Shown: piece by piece, positions 45,003 through 54,651 of the stretch
Numbering within the stretch: the first letter of the stretch is position 1
Layout: each line of letters opens with the position of its first letter
NCBI RefSeq assembly: GCF_017592555.1
Contig: NZ_JAGFNS010000006.1
Location: 282,038-346,037 of the forward strand
Direction: 5' to 3'
DNA from: Actinoplanes flavus
GTDB lineage: Bacteria > Actinomycetota > Actinomycetes > Mycobacteriales > Micromonosporaceae
DNA length: 64,000 bases
The notes under the pieces: model-generated
What the model saw: the letters and a program-made list of their open reading frames with translations, nothing else
Told to the model about the DNA's origin: nothing
Database searches by the model: none
Position numbers and translations under genes: made by a program

Positions 45003-45039
45003 TCACTCGCTCAGCGAAATGTCACTCGCTCAGCGAAAT
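45003..45039. repeat. Tandem repeat, two copies with 19-bp period
   Basis: TCACTCGCTCAGCGAAAT occurs at 45003-45020 and again at 45022-45039, separated by one base, immediately downstream of the mdh stop. The unit resembles the GAGCGAAGCGA-type sequences scattered near starts and ends of genes in this window (for example around 1250 and 36210). Confidence 0.75.
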
Positions 45040-45040
45040 A

Positions 45041-45991
45041 TCAGAGGTGCGCGACGTCCGCCTGCTTGGCGCGGACCGCCTCGGCGGCCTCCTTCAGACC
45101 GGCCAGCTCGCTCTCGGTGAGCTTGTCCTCGACGACCTTCTTGATGCCCTGCGCGCCCAGCTCGGCCTCGACGCCCAGGTAGACGCCGGAGATGCCGTAC
45201 TCCCCGTCGACCCAGGCGCAGACCGGCATGACCACGCCGGAGTCCTCGGCGACGGCCTTGGCCATGCGGGCCGCGGCGGCCGACGGGGCGTAGTACGCCG
45301 AGCCCGTCTTCAGCAGCGCGACCACCTCGGCGCCACCGTTACGGGTACGGACGACCAGCTCCTCGATCTTGTCGGCCGGCAGCAGGTCGGACAGCGGCTT
45401 GCCGTCGACCGTGCAGCGCGACGGAACCGGCACCATGGTGTCGCCGTGCGAGCCCAGGGTCAGCGCCTTGACGCTGGCCACCGGAACGTTCAGCTCCTCG
45501 GCGATGAAGTTGGTGAACCGGGCGGTGTCGAGCACGCCGGCCTGGCCGAAGACCTGGTTCTTGGGGAACTCGGTGGCGAGCTGGGCCAGCGCGGTCATCT
45601 CGTCGACCGGGTTGGACACCACGATGACGACGGCGTTCGGCGCGTACTTCTTGATGTTCTCGGCGACCTGCCGAACGATCTTCGCGTTGACCTCGAGCAG
45701 GTCCATCCGGCTCATGCCCGGCTTACGCGGCAGACCGGCGGTCACGACCACCACGTCGGAGCCCGCGATGGCCTCGTAGCCCTCGCCGTTCGGGCCGGTG
45801 CTGACGCCGACGACCTTGGTCTCGAAGCCCTCGATCGACCGGGACTGGTTGATGTCGAGCGCGAGACCCGCCGGCTTTCCGTCGATGATGTCGGTGAGAA
45901 CCACCGTCTCGAAGATGTCGTACTCGGCGAGACGCTGCGCGGTCGTGGACCCGTAGAAACCGGCGCCTACGACGGTTACCTTCTTGCCCAT
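45041..45991 (-). CDS. mdh: Malate dehydrogenase (LDH-like)
   Basis: A 316-residue LDH-type malate dehydrogenase. NAD-binding VTVVGAGFYGSTTAQRL is at the N-terminus; the active-site loop GLPRKPGMSRMDLL has the substrate-selecting arginines, and the catalytic His is in LTLGSHGDTMVPVPS. It oxidises malate to oxaloacetate in the TCA cycle. ATG at 45991. Transcribed alone, ending in a tandem repeat and shared hairpin region. Confidence 0.96.
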   Translation of the reverse strand: MGKKVTVVGAGFYGSTTAQRLAEYDIFETVVLTDIIDGKPAGLALDINQSRSIEGFETKVVGVSTGPNGEGYEAIAGSDVVVVTAGLPRKPGMSRMDLLEVNAKIVRQVAENIKKYAPNAVVIVVSNPVDEMTALAQLATEFPKNQVFGQAGVLDTARFTNFIAEELNVPVASVKALTLGSHGDTMVPVPSRCTVDGKPLSDLLPADKIEELVVRTRNGGAEVVALLKTGSAYYAPSAAAARMAKAVAEDSGVVMPVCAWVDGEYGISGVYLGVEAELGAQGIKKVVEDKLTESELAGLKEAAEAVRAKQADVAHL

Positions 45992-46113
45992 AGCTCTGCT
46001 CTCCCAGTGTCCGGGCGAATTTTCGCGACCGTATCAGCCGGTTAACGGACGATTACCAGCCGGTCGGCTGAACGGGAGATAAGCCACCTCAGCCGACCCT
46101 GCCAGCAATGTGA

Positions 46114-47679
46114 TCAGTGGTAGAAGTGCCGCGTCCCGGTCAGGTAGACAGTCAGGCCGGCCTTCTCGGCGGCCTCGATCACCAGGTTGTCACGGATCGA
46201 GCCACCGGGCTGGACCACCGCCTTGATTCCCGCCTCGATCAGCACCTCGAGACCGTCCGGGAACGGGAAGAACGCGTCCGAGGCGGCCACGCTGCCGGCC
46301 GCCCGCTCGGCGCCGGCCCGCGACACGGCCAGCTTCGCCGAGTCCACCCGGTTGACCTGTCCCATGCCGACGCCGACGGTCGCGCCGTCCGCCGCCAGCA
46401 GGATGGCGTTGCTCTTCACGCTGCGGATCGCCCGCCACGCGAACACCAGGTCCGCGAACTGCTCGGCGGAGGCCGGCGCGCCGGTCGCGAGGGTCCAGTT
46501 CGCCGGGTCGTCGCCGTCGGCGTCGATCCGGTCGGCCATCTGCACCAGCACGCCGCCACCGACCTGCTTGATCTCGACGGCCGGCGGGTTCCAGGCCGGG
46601 GCGACCAGGACGCGCAGGTTCTTCTTCTCCCGGAACAGCTCCAGGGCCTCGGGCTCGTAGGACGGCGCCACGATGACCTCGGTGAAGATCTCGCCCAGCT
46701 GCCGGGCGAGCTCCGCGGTCACCTCACGGTTCACCGCGACCACACCGCCGAACGCCGAGACCGGGTCGCAGGCGTGCGCCTTGCGGTGCGCCTCGGCCAC
46801 ATCCGTGCCGACCGCGATGCCGCACGGGTTGGCGTGCTTGATGATCGCCACGCACGGCTCGGTGAAGTCGTTGGCGCTGCGCCACGCGGCGTCGGCGTCG
46901 ACGTAGTTGTTGTAGGACATCTCCTTGCCGTGCAGCTGCTCGGCCTGGGCCAGCCCGGGGGCGGCCTCCGGGTCGAGGTAGAGCGCCGCCTTCTGGTGCG
47001 GGTTCTCCCCGTAGCGCAGCACCGACGACCGTTTCAGCGCGATCCCGGTGAACTCCGGCCACTCCGACGGCGCCAGCTGACCGGCACACCAGTTGGCGAC
47101 GGCCACGTCGTACTCCGCGATGTCCGCGAAAGCGCGGGCCGCGAGCAGCTTGCGCTGCGCCAGCGTGAAGCCGCCGTTCTTCACGGCCTCCAACACCAGG
47201 GGGTACGCCGAGACGGCCGTGACGACCGCGACGGACGCGTGGTTCTTGGCCGCGGCCCGGACCATCGCCGGCCCACCGATGTCGATCTTCGCGATGCACT
47301 CCTCCTCGCCCGCACCCGAGGCGACCGTCTCGGTGAACGGGTAGAGGTTGCTGATCAGCAGGTCGAACGGCTCGATGCCGTGCTCGGCCAGCTCGCTCAC
47401 GTGGCTCTCCAGCCGCATGTCGGCGAGCAGCCCACCGTGGACGCGCGGGTGCAGCGTCTTGACCCGGTCGCTGAGGATCTCCGGGAAGCCGGTCAGCTGC
47501 TCGACCCGGGTGACCGGCACACCGGCCGCCTCCACGGTCGACGCGGTCGACCCGGTCGAGACGATCTCCACCCCGGCGGCGTGCAGCGCCTGCGCCAGCT
47601 CGACGATGCCGTCCTTGTACCAGACGCTCAGCAGCGCCCGCTTGATCGGACGACGACCCTCTGTGGAGGTGGAACTCAT
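46114..47679 (-). CDS. purH: Bifunctional AICAR transformylase / IMP cyclohydrolase
   Basis: PurH of 521 residues. The N-terminal IMP cyclohydrolase (MGS-like fold) runs to about 200, with [18 protein letters not shown] and [13 protein letters not shown]. The AICAR transformylase follows, with [16 protein letters not shown] and the catalytic Lys/His block [14 protein letters not shown]. It performs the last two steps of IMP synthesis. The ATG at 47679 follows GCGAGGTG and gives the usual N-terminus. 22 nt after purN, same operon. Confidence 0.97.
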   Translation of the reverse strand: MSSTSTEGRRPIKRALLSVWYKDGIVELAQALHAAGVEIVSTGSTASTVEAAGVPVTRVEQLTGFPEILSDRVKTLHPRVHGGLLADMRLESHVSELAEHGIEPFDLLISNLYPFTETVASGAGEEECIAKIDIGGPAMVRAAAKNHASVAVVTAVSAYPLVLEAVKNGGFTLAQRKLLAARAFADIAEYDVAVANWCAGQLAPSEWPEFTGIALKRSSVLRYGENPHQKAALYLDPEAAPGLAQAEQLHGKEMSYNNYVDADAAWRSANDFTEPCVAIIKHANPCGIAVGTDVAEAHRKAHACDPVSAFGGVVAVNREVTAELARQLGEIFTEVIVAPSYEPEALELFREKKNLRVLVAPAWNPPAVEIKQVGGGVLVQMADRIDADGDDPANWTLATGAPASAEQFADLVFAWRAIRSVKSNAILLAADGATVGVGMGQVNRVDSAKLAVSRAGAERAAGSVAASDAFFPFPDGLEVLIEAGIKAVVQPGGSIRDNLVIEAAEKAGLTVYLTGTRHFYH

Positions 47680-47701
47680 GCCGACACCTCGCTGCGCTCG
47701 G

Positions 47702-48319
47702 TCATGGAATCCGTACCTTTCTGTCCTCGATGGTCCAGCCCTCACGGACCAGGCGGCCGACGAACTCGACCAGCTGGGCCCGCTCGGCCACCTTGATGCG
47801 CTCGGTGAGCGTGCCCTCCGTGTCGTCGTCGAGCACGGGGACCACGGTCTGGGCGATGATCGGCCCGGTGTCGACACCGGCGTCCACGAAGAAGAGGGTC
47901 GCGCCGGCCACCTTCACCCCGTACGCCAGCGCGTCCCGCGGGCCGTGGATGCCGGGGAAGGCCGGCAGCAGCGCGTTGTGCGTGTTGATGTACCGGTCGC
48001 CGAACGCGTCCAGGAACTGTTTGCCGACGAGCTTCAGGAAGCCGGCCGAGATCACCAGATCCGGGTGGTACGCGGCGACGTGTCCGGTCAGTGCGGCGTC
48101 CCAGTCGTCCCGGGTCGGGTAGGCCTTCACCGAGTCCACGAAGGTGGGAATCCCGGCGGCCGCGGCGTGGTCCAGGCCGGCGATCCCGTCCCGGTCGGCG
48201 CCGACGGCGACCACGGTGGCACCGTACGCCGGATTGGCTGTCGCTTCGAGGAGAGCCTGCAGGTTGCTGCCCGATCCGGAGATGAGGACGACCAGGCGGG
48301 CGGGCGCGGGGTCAGTCAC
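47702..48319 (-). CDS. purN: Phosphoribosylglycinamide formyltransferase
   Basis: PurN of 205 residues. It transfers formyl from 10-formyl-THF to GAR, the third step of purine synthesis. Signatures are [15 protein letters not shown] at the N-terminus, the catalytic Asn/His region [17 protein letters not shown] and the Asp of [16 protein letters not shown] start at 48319. Directly upstream of purH, a gene order conserved in actinobacteria near sucCD and DUF6350. Confidence 0.96.
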   Translation of the reverse strand: MTDPAPARLVVLISGSGSNLQALLEATANPAYGATVVAVGADRDGIAGLDHAAAAGIPTFVDSVKAYPTRDDWDAALTGHVAAYHPDLVISAGFLKLVGKQFLDAFGDRYINTHNALLPAFPGIHGPRDALAYGVKVAGATLFFVDAGVDTGPIIAQTVVPVLDDDTEGTLTERIKVAERAQLVEFVGRLVREGWTIEDRKVRIP

Positions 48320-48461
48320 CTGTGCACCCTATCGTCGCGCGGGCCGGTCCCCGACAACGGGGCGTTTCCCGGGCCGGGTCGGTCACTCCTGCGTTAAGCT
48401 GCGGCGACTTGGGCATCCGTACCGAATCAATGGCCGCACGCCGGATCCGGAGGACCGAAGC

Positions 48462-48785
48462 ATGAACACTCCCCCGCCCTACTACGGCCCGGGCGGCATG
48501 CCGCCGCCCCGCGCCGACAACAACCAGGGCCTGATCTCCATGATCCTGGGCATCGTCTCGATCCCGGCGCTCTGCTGCTTCTACCTCGGGGTGCCGCTCG
48601 CCATCGCGGCGATCGTCCTGGGTGTCCTCGGCAAGCAGAAGGCCGATCAGGGCCGGGCCACCAACCGCGGGCAGGCCATCGCGGGCATCGCCTGTGGCGC
48701 CGCCACGCTGGCCCTGACCGTGGTCTTCGTGATCCTGGGCCTGGTCATGCGGGACTTCAACCCGGGGGACTTCCAGAACTTCTAG
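48462..48785 (+). CDS. DUF4190-type small membrane protein
   Basis: A 107-residue protein with a Pro/Tyr-rich N-terminus (NTPPPYYGPGGMPPP) and two transmembrane helices (ISMILGIVSIPALCCFYLGVP and ATLALTVVFVILGLVM) flanking a basic loop GKQKADQGRATNRGQ. This is the DUF4190 layout common in actinobacteria, with no established role. ATG at 48462 has GGAGGA 7 nt upstream. Divergent from purN, convergent with the DUF6350 gene. Confidence 0.85.
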   Translation: MNTPPPYYGPGGMPPPRADNNQGLISMILGIVSIPALCCFYLGVPLAIAAIVLGVLGKQKADQGRATNRGQAIAGIACGAATLALTVVFVILGLVMRDFNPGDFQNF

Positions 48786-48814
48786 CCCTTGGCGCGCCTC
48801 CAGAACTTCCAGCC

Positions 48815-50248
48815 TCAGGAGCGGCGGAAGAACGCCCTGGTGGCGGTGGCTCCGAGGGTGACCGAGACGGCCACCACGAGGGCCGCGACGACGCCCGTCT
48901 GGACCGGGTCCGGCCCGATCCGGGACAGCCGCCCGGAGCCGACCGCGCCGCCGGAGAGCCAGGCCAGCACGCCCAGGGCGACTCCGGCGACCGGTCCGGC
49001 GAACAGGCCCGACGTCACCAGCAGCGACCAGCGTGGCTCGACCACGGCGGCGGAGCCCTTGCCGGCCCGCCGGGCGGCCCGCCACGCGCTGTCCCGGCCG
49101 AACCGCAGCCGCTGGGTGAGCGCCCAGCCGGCCACCGCCCCGGCGATCACCGGACCGGCCAGCAGCAGGGTGCCGATCGCCCCGACCGGGCCTTCCGGGA
49201 GCCCGGCGACCAGCGGCAGCATCGGTGGCGGCCCGACCGCCACCTCGGTGAGCCGGACGATGGTGCCGGTGCCCAGCGCGAAGCCGGGGCCGAGCAGGTA
49301 GGCGGCCGCCCAGATCGAGACGTTCGCCGCGTACCCGATGCTGATCAGGGTGATGCCGGCCTGGCCGGCCACGCCGGTCTGGTAGCCGGCGATGATGTCC
49401 GCCGCCTGGGCTCCGCCGAGCGCGACCGCGAGCCCGCCGGCGACCGCTCCGGCGCCGAGGATGAGGAACGCCGCGACCACCCCGGCCCGCAGCCCGTGCC
49501 GGATCGCGGGTGGCGCCCGGCGGGCCAGGACCGAGATCGCGTCGGTGCCGCGCAGCGCCCCGGCCAGCGATCCGAAGACACCGAGGGCGAGGAAGCGCGA
49601 CGCGGCCACACCGGTGGAGACCTCCGTGCCGCGACCGTCGACCAGGATCGCGGCAAGGGCTCCGACCAGGGCGTACGCGCAGCCGACCGTCACCGCGACG
49701 AGGATCGCCCGGGGAAGCGAGCCGGTGCGCCGGGCCCCGATCGCCCGGGTCACGTGCAGCCCGGCCCGGTTGAGCCGCCAGAGCAGGAATCCGGTGAGTG
49801 CCAGCGGGGCGAGCGCGAGCGGCCCGATCGAGGTCCCGATCGGCACCCCGTGCCCGAGCAGCCACCCGGCCAGCCCGGCGTGCGCGGCCCCGGCCAGTCC
49901 GCCGGCGCCCTCCAGGGTGCGGGCCAGACCGATCACGGCGGCCACCGGGAGGTAGGTCAGCAGGGCCGCCCACAGCGTGGCGAAGAGGGCCGCCACCGGC
50001 AGCGGGGCGCGCCGCCCGGTGGCGGGCCGGCGCTGGGTGGGCACCCGGACGGTCTCCCGGCGCCCGAGCGTCTCCTCGTCGAGCACCACGGTGTCGCGCC
50101 GGCCGTCATCGGCGCCGATCGCCTCGGTGATCCGCTCGGCGGGGGCCTCCCGCTCGATGGCGGCGGTGTCCCGCACCACGGACTGGAGCGCCTCGGCGAC
50201 CGCGAACGGGTCCTCCGAGCCGCCGGGCCGGTCGGGTGTGCTGGACAT
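48815..50248 (-). CDS. DUF6350 family membrane protein
   Basis: A 477-residue polytopic membrane protein. About 85 cytoplasmic residues precede about ten helices, for example PVAALFATLWAALLTYLPV and AILVAVTVGCAYALVGALAA. It matches the DUF6350 family by position and topology: in actinobacteria it lies between sucD and purN (Rv0955 in M. tuberculosis). Function unknown; a transport-like role has been suggested only by topology. ATG at 50248. Confidence 0.85.
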   Translation of the reverse strand: MSSTPDRPGGSEDPFAVAEALQSVVRDTAAIEREAPAERITEAIGADDGRRDTVVLDEETLGRRETVRVPTQRRPATGRRAPLPVAALFATLWAALLTYLPVAAVIGLARTLEGAGGLAGAAHAGLAGWLLGHGVPIGTSIGPLALAPLALTGFLLWRLNRAGLHVTRAIGARRTGSLPRAILVAVTVGCAYALVGALAAILVDGRGTEVSTGVAASRFLALGVFGSLAGALRGTDAISVLARRAPPAIRHGLRAGVVAAFLILGAGAVAGGLAVALGGAQAADIIAGYQTGVAGQAGITLISIGYAANVSIWAAAYLLGPGFALGTGTIVRLTEVAVGPPPMLPLVAGLPEGPVGAIGTLLLAGPVIAGAVAGWALTQRLRFGRDSAWRAARRAGKGSAAVVEPRWSLLVTSGLFAGPVAGVALGVLAWLSGGAVGSGRLSRIGPDPVQTGVVAALVVAVSVTLGATATRAFFRRS

Positions 50249-50296
50249 CGCGCCTACTTTTCCATGCCGATGCCGGAGCGGCGATACAGATACGGC

Positions 50297-50338
50297 GGCG
50301 CGCCGCCGATCGGGTCGCTTCCCGATCGACGGCGCGCC
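50297..50338 (-). terminator. Terminator of sucCD
   Basis: An 18-bp stem with one mismatch (50297-50314 / 50321-50338, arms beginning GGCGCGCCG) around a TCGCTT loop, 16 nt past the sucD stop. Confidence 0.85.
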
Positions 50339-50354
50339 ATGTGCACAGGACCGT

Positions 50355-51236
50355 TCAGCTCAAGATGTCGCGCATGAGCTGGGCGGTCTCGGACGGCGTC
50401 TTGCCGACCTTGACGCCGGCCGCCTCGAGGGCGACCTTCTTGGCGTCGGCGGTGCCGGCCGAACCGGAGATGATGGCGCCGGCGTGGCCCATCGTCTTGC
50501 CGGGCGGCGCGGTGAAGCCGGCGATGTAGCCGACCACCGGCTTGGTGACGTTGGCCTTGATGAACTCGGCCGCCCGCTCCTCGGCGTCGCCACCGATCTC
50601 ACCGATCATGACGATCGCGTCGGTGTCCGGGTCCTCCTGGAAGGCCTTCAGCGCGTCGATGTGGGTGGTGCCGATGATCGGGTCACCACCGATGCCGACC
50701 GCCGTGGAGAAGCCGAACTCGCGCAGCTCGTACATCAGCTGGTAGGTCAGCGTGCCGCTCTTGCTGACCAGGCCGATGCGGCCCTGCGGGGTGATGTCGG
50801 CCGGGATGATGCCGGCGTTGGAGGCGCCGGGCGACGCGATGCCGGGGCAGTTCGGACCGATGATCCGGGTCTTCTCGCCCTTGGCCACGTTGTACGCCCA
50901 GAACGCCGCCGAGTCCTGCACCGGCACGCCCTCGGTGATCACCACGGCGAGCGGGATCTCGGCGTCGATCGCCTCGACGACCGCGGCCTTGGTGAACGCC
51001 GGCGGGACGAAGATGACCGATACGTCGGCGCCGGTCGCGGCGATGGCCTCGGCGACGGTGGCGAAGACGGGCAGCTCGGTGCCGTCGAAGTCCACCTTGG
51101 TGCCGGCCTTGCGCGGGTTGACGCCACCGACCACCTGGGTGCCCGCGGCGAGCATCCGCTTGGTGTGCTTGGAGCCCTCACCACCGGTGATGCCCTGGAC
51201 GATGACCTTGGAGTCCTTGGTGAGCCAGATCGCCAT
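50355..51236 (-). CDS. sucD: Succinyl-CoA synthetase alpha subunit
   Basis: SucD of 293 residues. CoA-binding Rossmann domain: [19 protein letters not shown] and [15 protein letters not shown]. The ligase domain carries the phosphorylated His in [13 protein letters not shown]. With SucC it makes ATP or GTP from succinyl-CoA in the TCA cycle. ATG at 51236, 4 nt after the sucC stop. The alternative upstream extension lies inside sucC and is rejected. Confidence 0.97.
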   Translation of the reverse strand: MAIWLTKDSKVIVQGITGGEGSKHTKRMLAAGTQVVGGVNPRKAGTKVDFDGTELPVFATVAEAIAATGADVSVIFVPPAFTKAAVVEAIDAEIPLAVVITEGVPVQDSAAFWAYNVAKGEKTRIIGPNCPGIASPGASNAGIIPADITPQGRIGLVSKSGTLTYQLMYELREFGFSTAVGIGGDPIIGTTHIDALKAFQEDPDTDAIVMIGEIGGDAEERAAEFIKANVTKPVVGYIAGFTAPPGKTMGHAGAIISGSAGTADAKKVALEAAGVKVGKTPSETAQLMRDILS

Positions 51237-51240
51237 TAGT

Positions 51241-52419
51241 TCACTTCCCCGCAGCCGCGAGCTCGGCGGCCTTCTCTGCCGCTCCGTCCATCGTGTCGAC
51301 CCGCGTGACGAGCGGGTTGTTGGCGCCGTCGAGGATGGCTCGGCCGGCCTCGGCGTTGTTGCCGTCGAGGCGGACCACGAGCGGCTTGGTGACCTGCTCG
51401 CCGCGCTCGGCCAGCAGGGCGAGGGCCTGGATGATGCCGTTGGCCACCGCGTCACAGGCGGTGATGCCGCCGAAGACGTTGACGAAGACGGACTTCACGG
51501 CCGGGTCGCCGAGGACGATCTCCAGACCGTTCGCCATCACCTGGGCGCTCGCGCCACCACCGATGTCGAGGAAGTTGGCCGGCTTGACGCCGCCGTGCTT
51601 CTCCCCCGCGTACGCCACCACGTCCAGGGTCGACATGACCAGGCCGGCGCCGTTACCGATGATGCCGACCTCACCGTCGAGCTTGACGTAGTTGAGGTTC
51701 TTCTCCTTGGCGGCCTGCTCCAGCGGGTCGACCGCAGACTTGTCCTCCAGGGCCTCGTGGTCGGGGTGCCGGAAGCCGGCGTTCTCGTCCAGCGTGACCT
51801 TGGCGTCCAGCGCCAGCACCCGGCCGTCGCCCACCTTGGCGAGCGGGTTGACCTCGACCAGCGTGGCGTCCTCGGCGACGAACGCGGCCCACAGCTTCAC
51901 CGCGATGTCGACGACCTGCTCGGCGACCTCGGCCGGGAACTTGGCGGCGGACACGATCTCGCGCGCCTTCGCCTCGTCCACGCCCTTGCTCGCGTCGATC
52001 GCGATCTTGGCGACCCGCTCCGGGTCCTCCTCGGCGACCGTCTCGATCTCCATACCGCCGGCGACGCTGGCGATGCAGAGGAACGTCCGGTTGGCCCGGT
52101 CCAGCAGGTAGGAGAAGTAGTACTCCTCCTTGATGTCGGCCGTCTCGGCCAGCATCACCTTGTGGACCGTGTGGCCCTTGATGTCCATGCCCAGGATGTC
52201 GGTCGCACGGGCCTCGGCCTCGTCCGGCCCGTCGGCCAGCTTGACGCCACCGGCCTTACCGCGGCCACCGACCTTGACCTGCGCCTTGACGACGACCTTG
52301 CCGCCCAGCCGCTCGGCGATCGCCCGGGCCTCCTGCGGGGTCTCGGCGACGCCGCCGCCCAGCACGGGCAGCCCGTGCCGTTCGAACAGGTCGCGCCCCT
52401 GATACTCGAACAGGTCCAC
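51241..52419 (-). CDS. sucC: Succinyl-CoA synthetase beta subunit
   Basis: SucC of 392 residues with an ATP-grasp domain. [18 protein letters not shown] starts the protein; [20 protein letters not shown] is the nucleotide-binding loop, [15 protein letters not shown] is the metal-binding region and [18 protein letters not shown] is the CoA-ligase motif. GTG at 52419 follows AAAGGAG and gives the classic N-terminus. It is first in the sucC-sucD operon. Confidence 0.97.
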   Translation of the reverse strand: MDLFEYQGRDLFERHGLPVLGGGVAETPQEARAIAERLGGKVVVKAQVKVGGRGKAGGVKLADGPDEAEARATDILGMDIKGHTVHKVMLAETADIKEEYYFSYLLDRANRTFLCIASVAGGMEIETVAEEDPERVAKIAIDASKGVDEAKAREIVSAAKFPAEVAEQVVDIAVKLWAAFVAEDATLVEVNPLAKVGDGRVLALDAKVTLDENAGFRHPDHEALEDKSAVDPLEQAAKEKNLNYVKLDGEVGIIGNGAGLVMSTLDVVAYAGEKHGGVKPANFLDIGGGASAQVMANGLEIVLGDPAVKSVFVNVFGGITACDAVANGIIQALALLAERGEQVTKPLVVRLDGNNAEAGRAILDGANNPLVTRVDTMDGAAEKAAELAAAGK

Positions 52420-52899
52420 GTGTCTCCTTTCGCTCGCGACGCCAAGCGCCGGCAAGCCGCACCGTTGCGTCCCGACCTGTGTGCGCGGCGCAGCGCAGCG
52501 CGCCGCCAGCGTGAGGATCGTCCGGCCCATCCGCAGGTGCGGAACGGCCTTCATCCGCAGACTAGCGACCTGATCGGCCTCCGTTAGCGCGCGGGTGCAC
52601 GGTGTGCAAGACCACACACCAGAGTGACGAAAGAGCAGGCCGGGGCCATTGTGGCCACCGCGAGCAGAGTGCACCGGGATGACTCACCATCCGACGGCGG
52701 CCGATGTGGTGGCGAATCTCGCGGTCCGCGTCGTCCGCCGGAGCGACCGTGCCGGAGGACGCCGCCGAAAAAGTCGTACAGGCGCGCGTAACCCGCCCGG
52801 GAGGGGGTCGTTGAGTCAGGTGTCGGAGCGCCACGGCGCCCGTGCGGAAAGCGGCCGATGCCCTGTCGGTCGAGGGGTGGCGGCGGGGCATCGCGCATA
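52420..52899. other. Intergenic region upstream of sucC, no convincing gene
   Basis: About 480 bp between sucC and the terminator of the B12-binding gene. Open frames on both strands are Arg/Pro-rich, lack ribosome sites and resemble no family. It must contain the sucCD promoter (a TAGTCT box on the minus strand near 52560 is the best -10 candidate, without a good -35). Nothing else is visible. Confidence 0.5.
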
Positions 52900-52936
52900 G
52901 AGGGGCCGGACGTGTGAGGGGTGCGTCCGGCCTCTC
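52900..52936 (-). terminator. Terminator of the B12-binding protein gene
   Basis: Stem GAGGGGCCGGACG (52900-52912) / CGTCCGGCCTCTC (52924-52936), 12 of 13 paired, 29 nt beyond the stop at 52966. On the plus strand it is followed by CCTTTG, so it may act both ways. Confidence 0.65.
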
Positions 52937-52965
52937 CCTTTGCGCCCGGCCCGTCAGCGGCCTAT

Positions 52966-53370
52966 TCAGGCGACCGGCGCCGCCACATTGGCGCGAACCC
53001 ATTCGACGATGGATTCGAGTGACGCACCCGGAGTGAATAGACCGGCTACCCCGAGTGATTGCAATTCCGCGATGTCATCCTCGGGAATGATGCCGCCACC
53101 GAATACCACGATGTCGGCGGCGTCACGCTCCGCCAACAGTTCCAGCACCCTGCGGAACAGGGTCATGTGCGCGCCGGAGAGGACGGACAGGCCGATGCCG
53201 TCGGCGTCCTCCTGAATCGCGGTCTCCACGATCTGCTCGGGCGTCTGGTGCAGCCCCGTGTAGATCACTTCCATACCGGCGTCGCGCAGCGCCCGCGCGA
53301 TCACCTTGGCTCCGCGGTCGTGTCCGTCCAGCCCGGGCTTCGCCACGACGACCCTGATCCGTGCTTGCAT
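52966..53370 (-). CDS. Stand-alone cobalamin-binding domain protein (methylmalonyl-CoA mutase C-terminal type)
   Basis: A 134-residue B12-binding domain with the DxHxxG motif [10 protein letters not shown] (His as the lower axial cobalt ligand) and further family blocks [27 protein letters not shown] and [12 protein letters not shown]. It equals the small domain of methylmalonyl-CoA mutase. No mutase large subunit or GTPase chaperone is in the window, so the partner must be encoded elsewhere. ATG at 53370. Divergent from the M23 peptidase gene. Confidence 0.9.
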   Translation of the reverse strand: MQARIRVVVAKPGLDGHDRGAKVIARALRDAGMEVIYTGLHQTPEQIVETAIQEDADGIGLSVLSGAHMTLFRRVLELLAERDAADIVVFGGGIIPEDDIAELQSLGVAGLFTPGASLESIVEWVRANVAAPVA

Positions 53371-53792
53371 GCTGACCCCTTCGGGCTCTCCGACCCCGGC
53401 GTCCGGCCGCCGCACGCGGACTTCCTTCCGTGGTCACCTGAACGAACGGTAACCCGGGACGCCGGACCGGGGTAGCCGGTGGACCCCACCAGGGCGCCGA
53501 GGGAATAGTTGAGTGGGTCACATTACTTTCCGTTCTCCATGCAATTACGGAGGGTTGACTGAACACGCGACCGGAAAGCTCATCAATTCGGACAATAGAT
53601 GATCAATACCGACCGTTAACTGTCACGAAATTGGCGCTGCGACTTGTGACCCGGCTGCCGTTTCGTTACCGTGGCGACGGCTGTCACACAGGTTCCCCCC
53701 ACAACGACAGCCCGGCCGGACCACTGTTCAACCCAATTTTCCGGGGTTTGAACTTGCCGCGCCGCCGCAATGCCACCGACGGAGGATCCTTC
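53371..53792. promoter_or_regulatory. Divergent control region, B12-binding gene / M23 peptidase
   Basis: About 420 bp, lower in GC than average. It holds GTAAC-type elements (GGTAACCC near 53450, CGTTACCG near 53663) of the kind bound by MtrA in front of actinobacterial cell-wall hydrolase genes, and a hairpin GTTCAACCC (53726-53734) / GGGTTTGAAC (53744-53753) 39 bp before the peptidase start. I see no ydaO (c-di-AMP) riboswitch core. MtrA control is inference. Confidence 0.35.
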
Positions 53793-54530
53793 GTGCGCCA
53801 GCGCTTGTCGTCTGAGCCCGATCGCTATCGCGGCCGGCGCCGCGTACCGACGCCTCCGCGCAGCCGCTACGCCGTCGTCGTCACCTCGGCCTTCGTCGGC
53901 GCGGGGGTCGTGGCCCTCGGCGCGGCCTCCAACCTCCCGGACGCCAAGGCGGTCAGCCCGGACGTCCTCCAGAGCCTCAAGACGCAGCAGGTCGCGGCCG
54001 ACGCCCTGGAGAGCCGCTCGGACGGCGCCGCGTCCCGTGGCGAGAACCGCGAGGCCGCCGGCACCGAGCTCAGCGCCGAAGAGGCCGCCAAGGACATCTA
54101 CCTGCTGCCGCTCGACGAGTACGAGTTCACCTCCGCGTACGGCGTCCGGTTCGGCAAGCTGCACGCCGGCGTCGACCTGGCCGCCCCGGAGGGCACGCCG
54201 TACAAGGCGGTGCACGGGGGCACGGTGACCGCGGCCGGCTACAGCGGCGGCTACGGCTACTCGGTCACGATCCGGCAGGACGACGGCACCGAGATCATCT
54301 ACGCCCACTCCCGCCGCGTGGTGGTCGAGAAGGGCCAGCAGGTCAAGGCCGGTCAGGTCATCGGTGAGGTGGGCAACACCGGGTATTCGTACGGCACCCA
54401 CCTGCACCTCGAGGTGCACGTCAAGGGCACGCCGACCGACCCGATCACCTTCCTCCAGGACCGGGGCGTCGACATCAAGCTCCAGATGGAGTCGATCTAC
54501 GCCGGCATGGCCGCGGCCGCCGCCTCCTGA
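53793..54530 (+). CDS. M23 family (LytM-type) metallopeptidase, membrane-anchored
   Basis: A 245-residue protein with a signal anchor (YAVVVTSAFVGAGVVALGAA), a helical linker and a C-terminal M23 domain. The zinc ligands lie in KLHAGVDLAAPEGTP (HxxxD) and in THLHLEVH (HxH). It cleaves peptidoglycan cross-links or activates amidases. GTG at 53793 has GGAGGA at 6-bp spacing; longer frames upstream lack a ribosome site. The next gene encodes a second M23 protein. Same relative position as Rv0950c next to sucCD in mycobacteria. Confidence 0.9.
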   Translation: MRQRLSSEPDRYRGRRRVPTPPRSRYAVVVTSAFVGAGVVALGAASNLPDAKAVSPDVLQSLKTQQVAADALESRSDGAASRGENREAAGTELSAEEAAKDIYLLPLDEYEFTSAYGVRFGKLHAGVDLAAPEGTPYKAVHGGTVTAAGYSGGYGYSVTIRQDDGTEIIYAHSRRVVVEKGQQVKAGQVIGEVGNTGYSYGTHLHLEVHVKGTPTDPITFLQDRGVDIKLQMESIYAGMAAAAAS

Positions 54531-54651
54531 TCTTTTCGCAACCGTTCCGGTTGCGACTTCGGAGAACCCCGCGTCCTCCCCTTCAGCGCCCCACACCCCG
54601 ACCGACAGGTACGTGACAGCGAACGTCACGGCAGTCGGAGGTGTCAGCCGC

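Noticed and set aside
46114..47877. Extended purH start at 47877
   Set aside because: The extra 66 residues lie inside purN on the same strand and have no family similarity; the ATG at 47679 has a ribosome site.
52562..53002. Minus-strand frame between sucC and the B12-binding gene
   Set aside because: It overlaps a terminator hairpin, has Arg/Pro-rich composition and no recognisable start context.
53371..53792. ydaO (c-di-AMP) riboswitch before the M23 peptidase gene
   Set aside because: Such genes often carry one in actinobacteria, but the conserved core (GGGGTGAA..., GGTACG-type segments) is absent on the plus strand.
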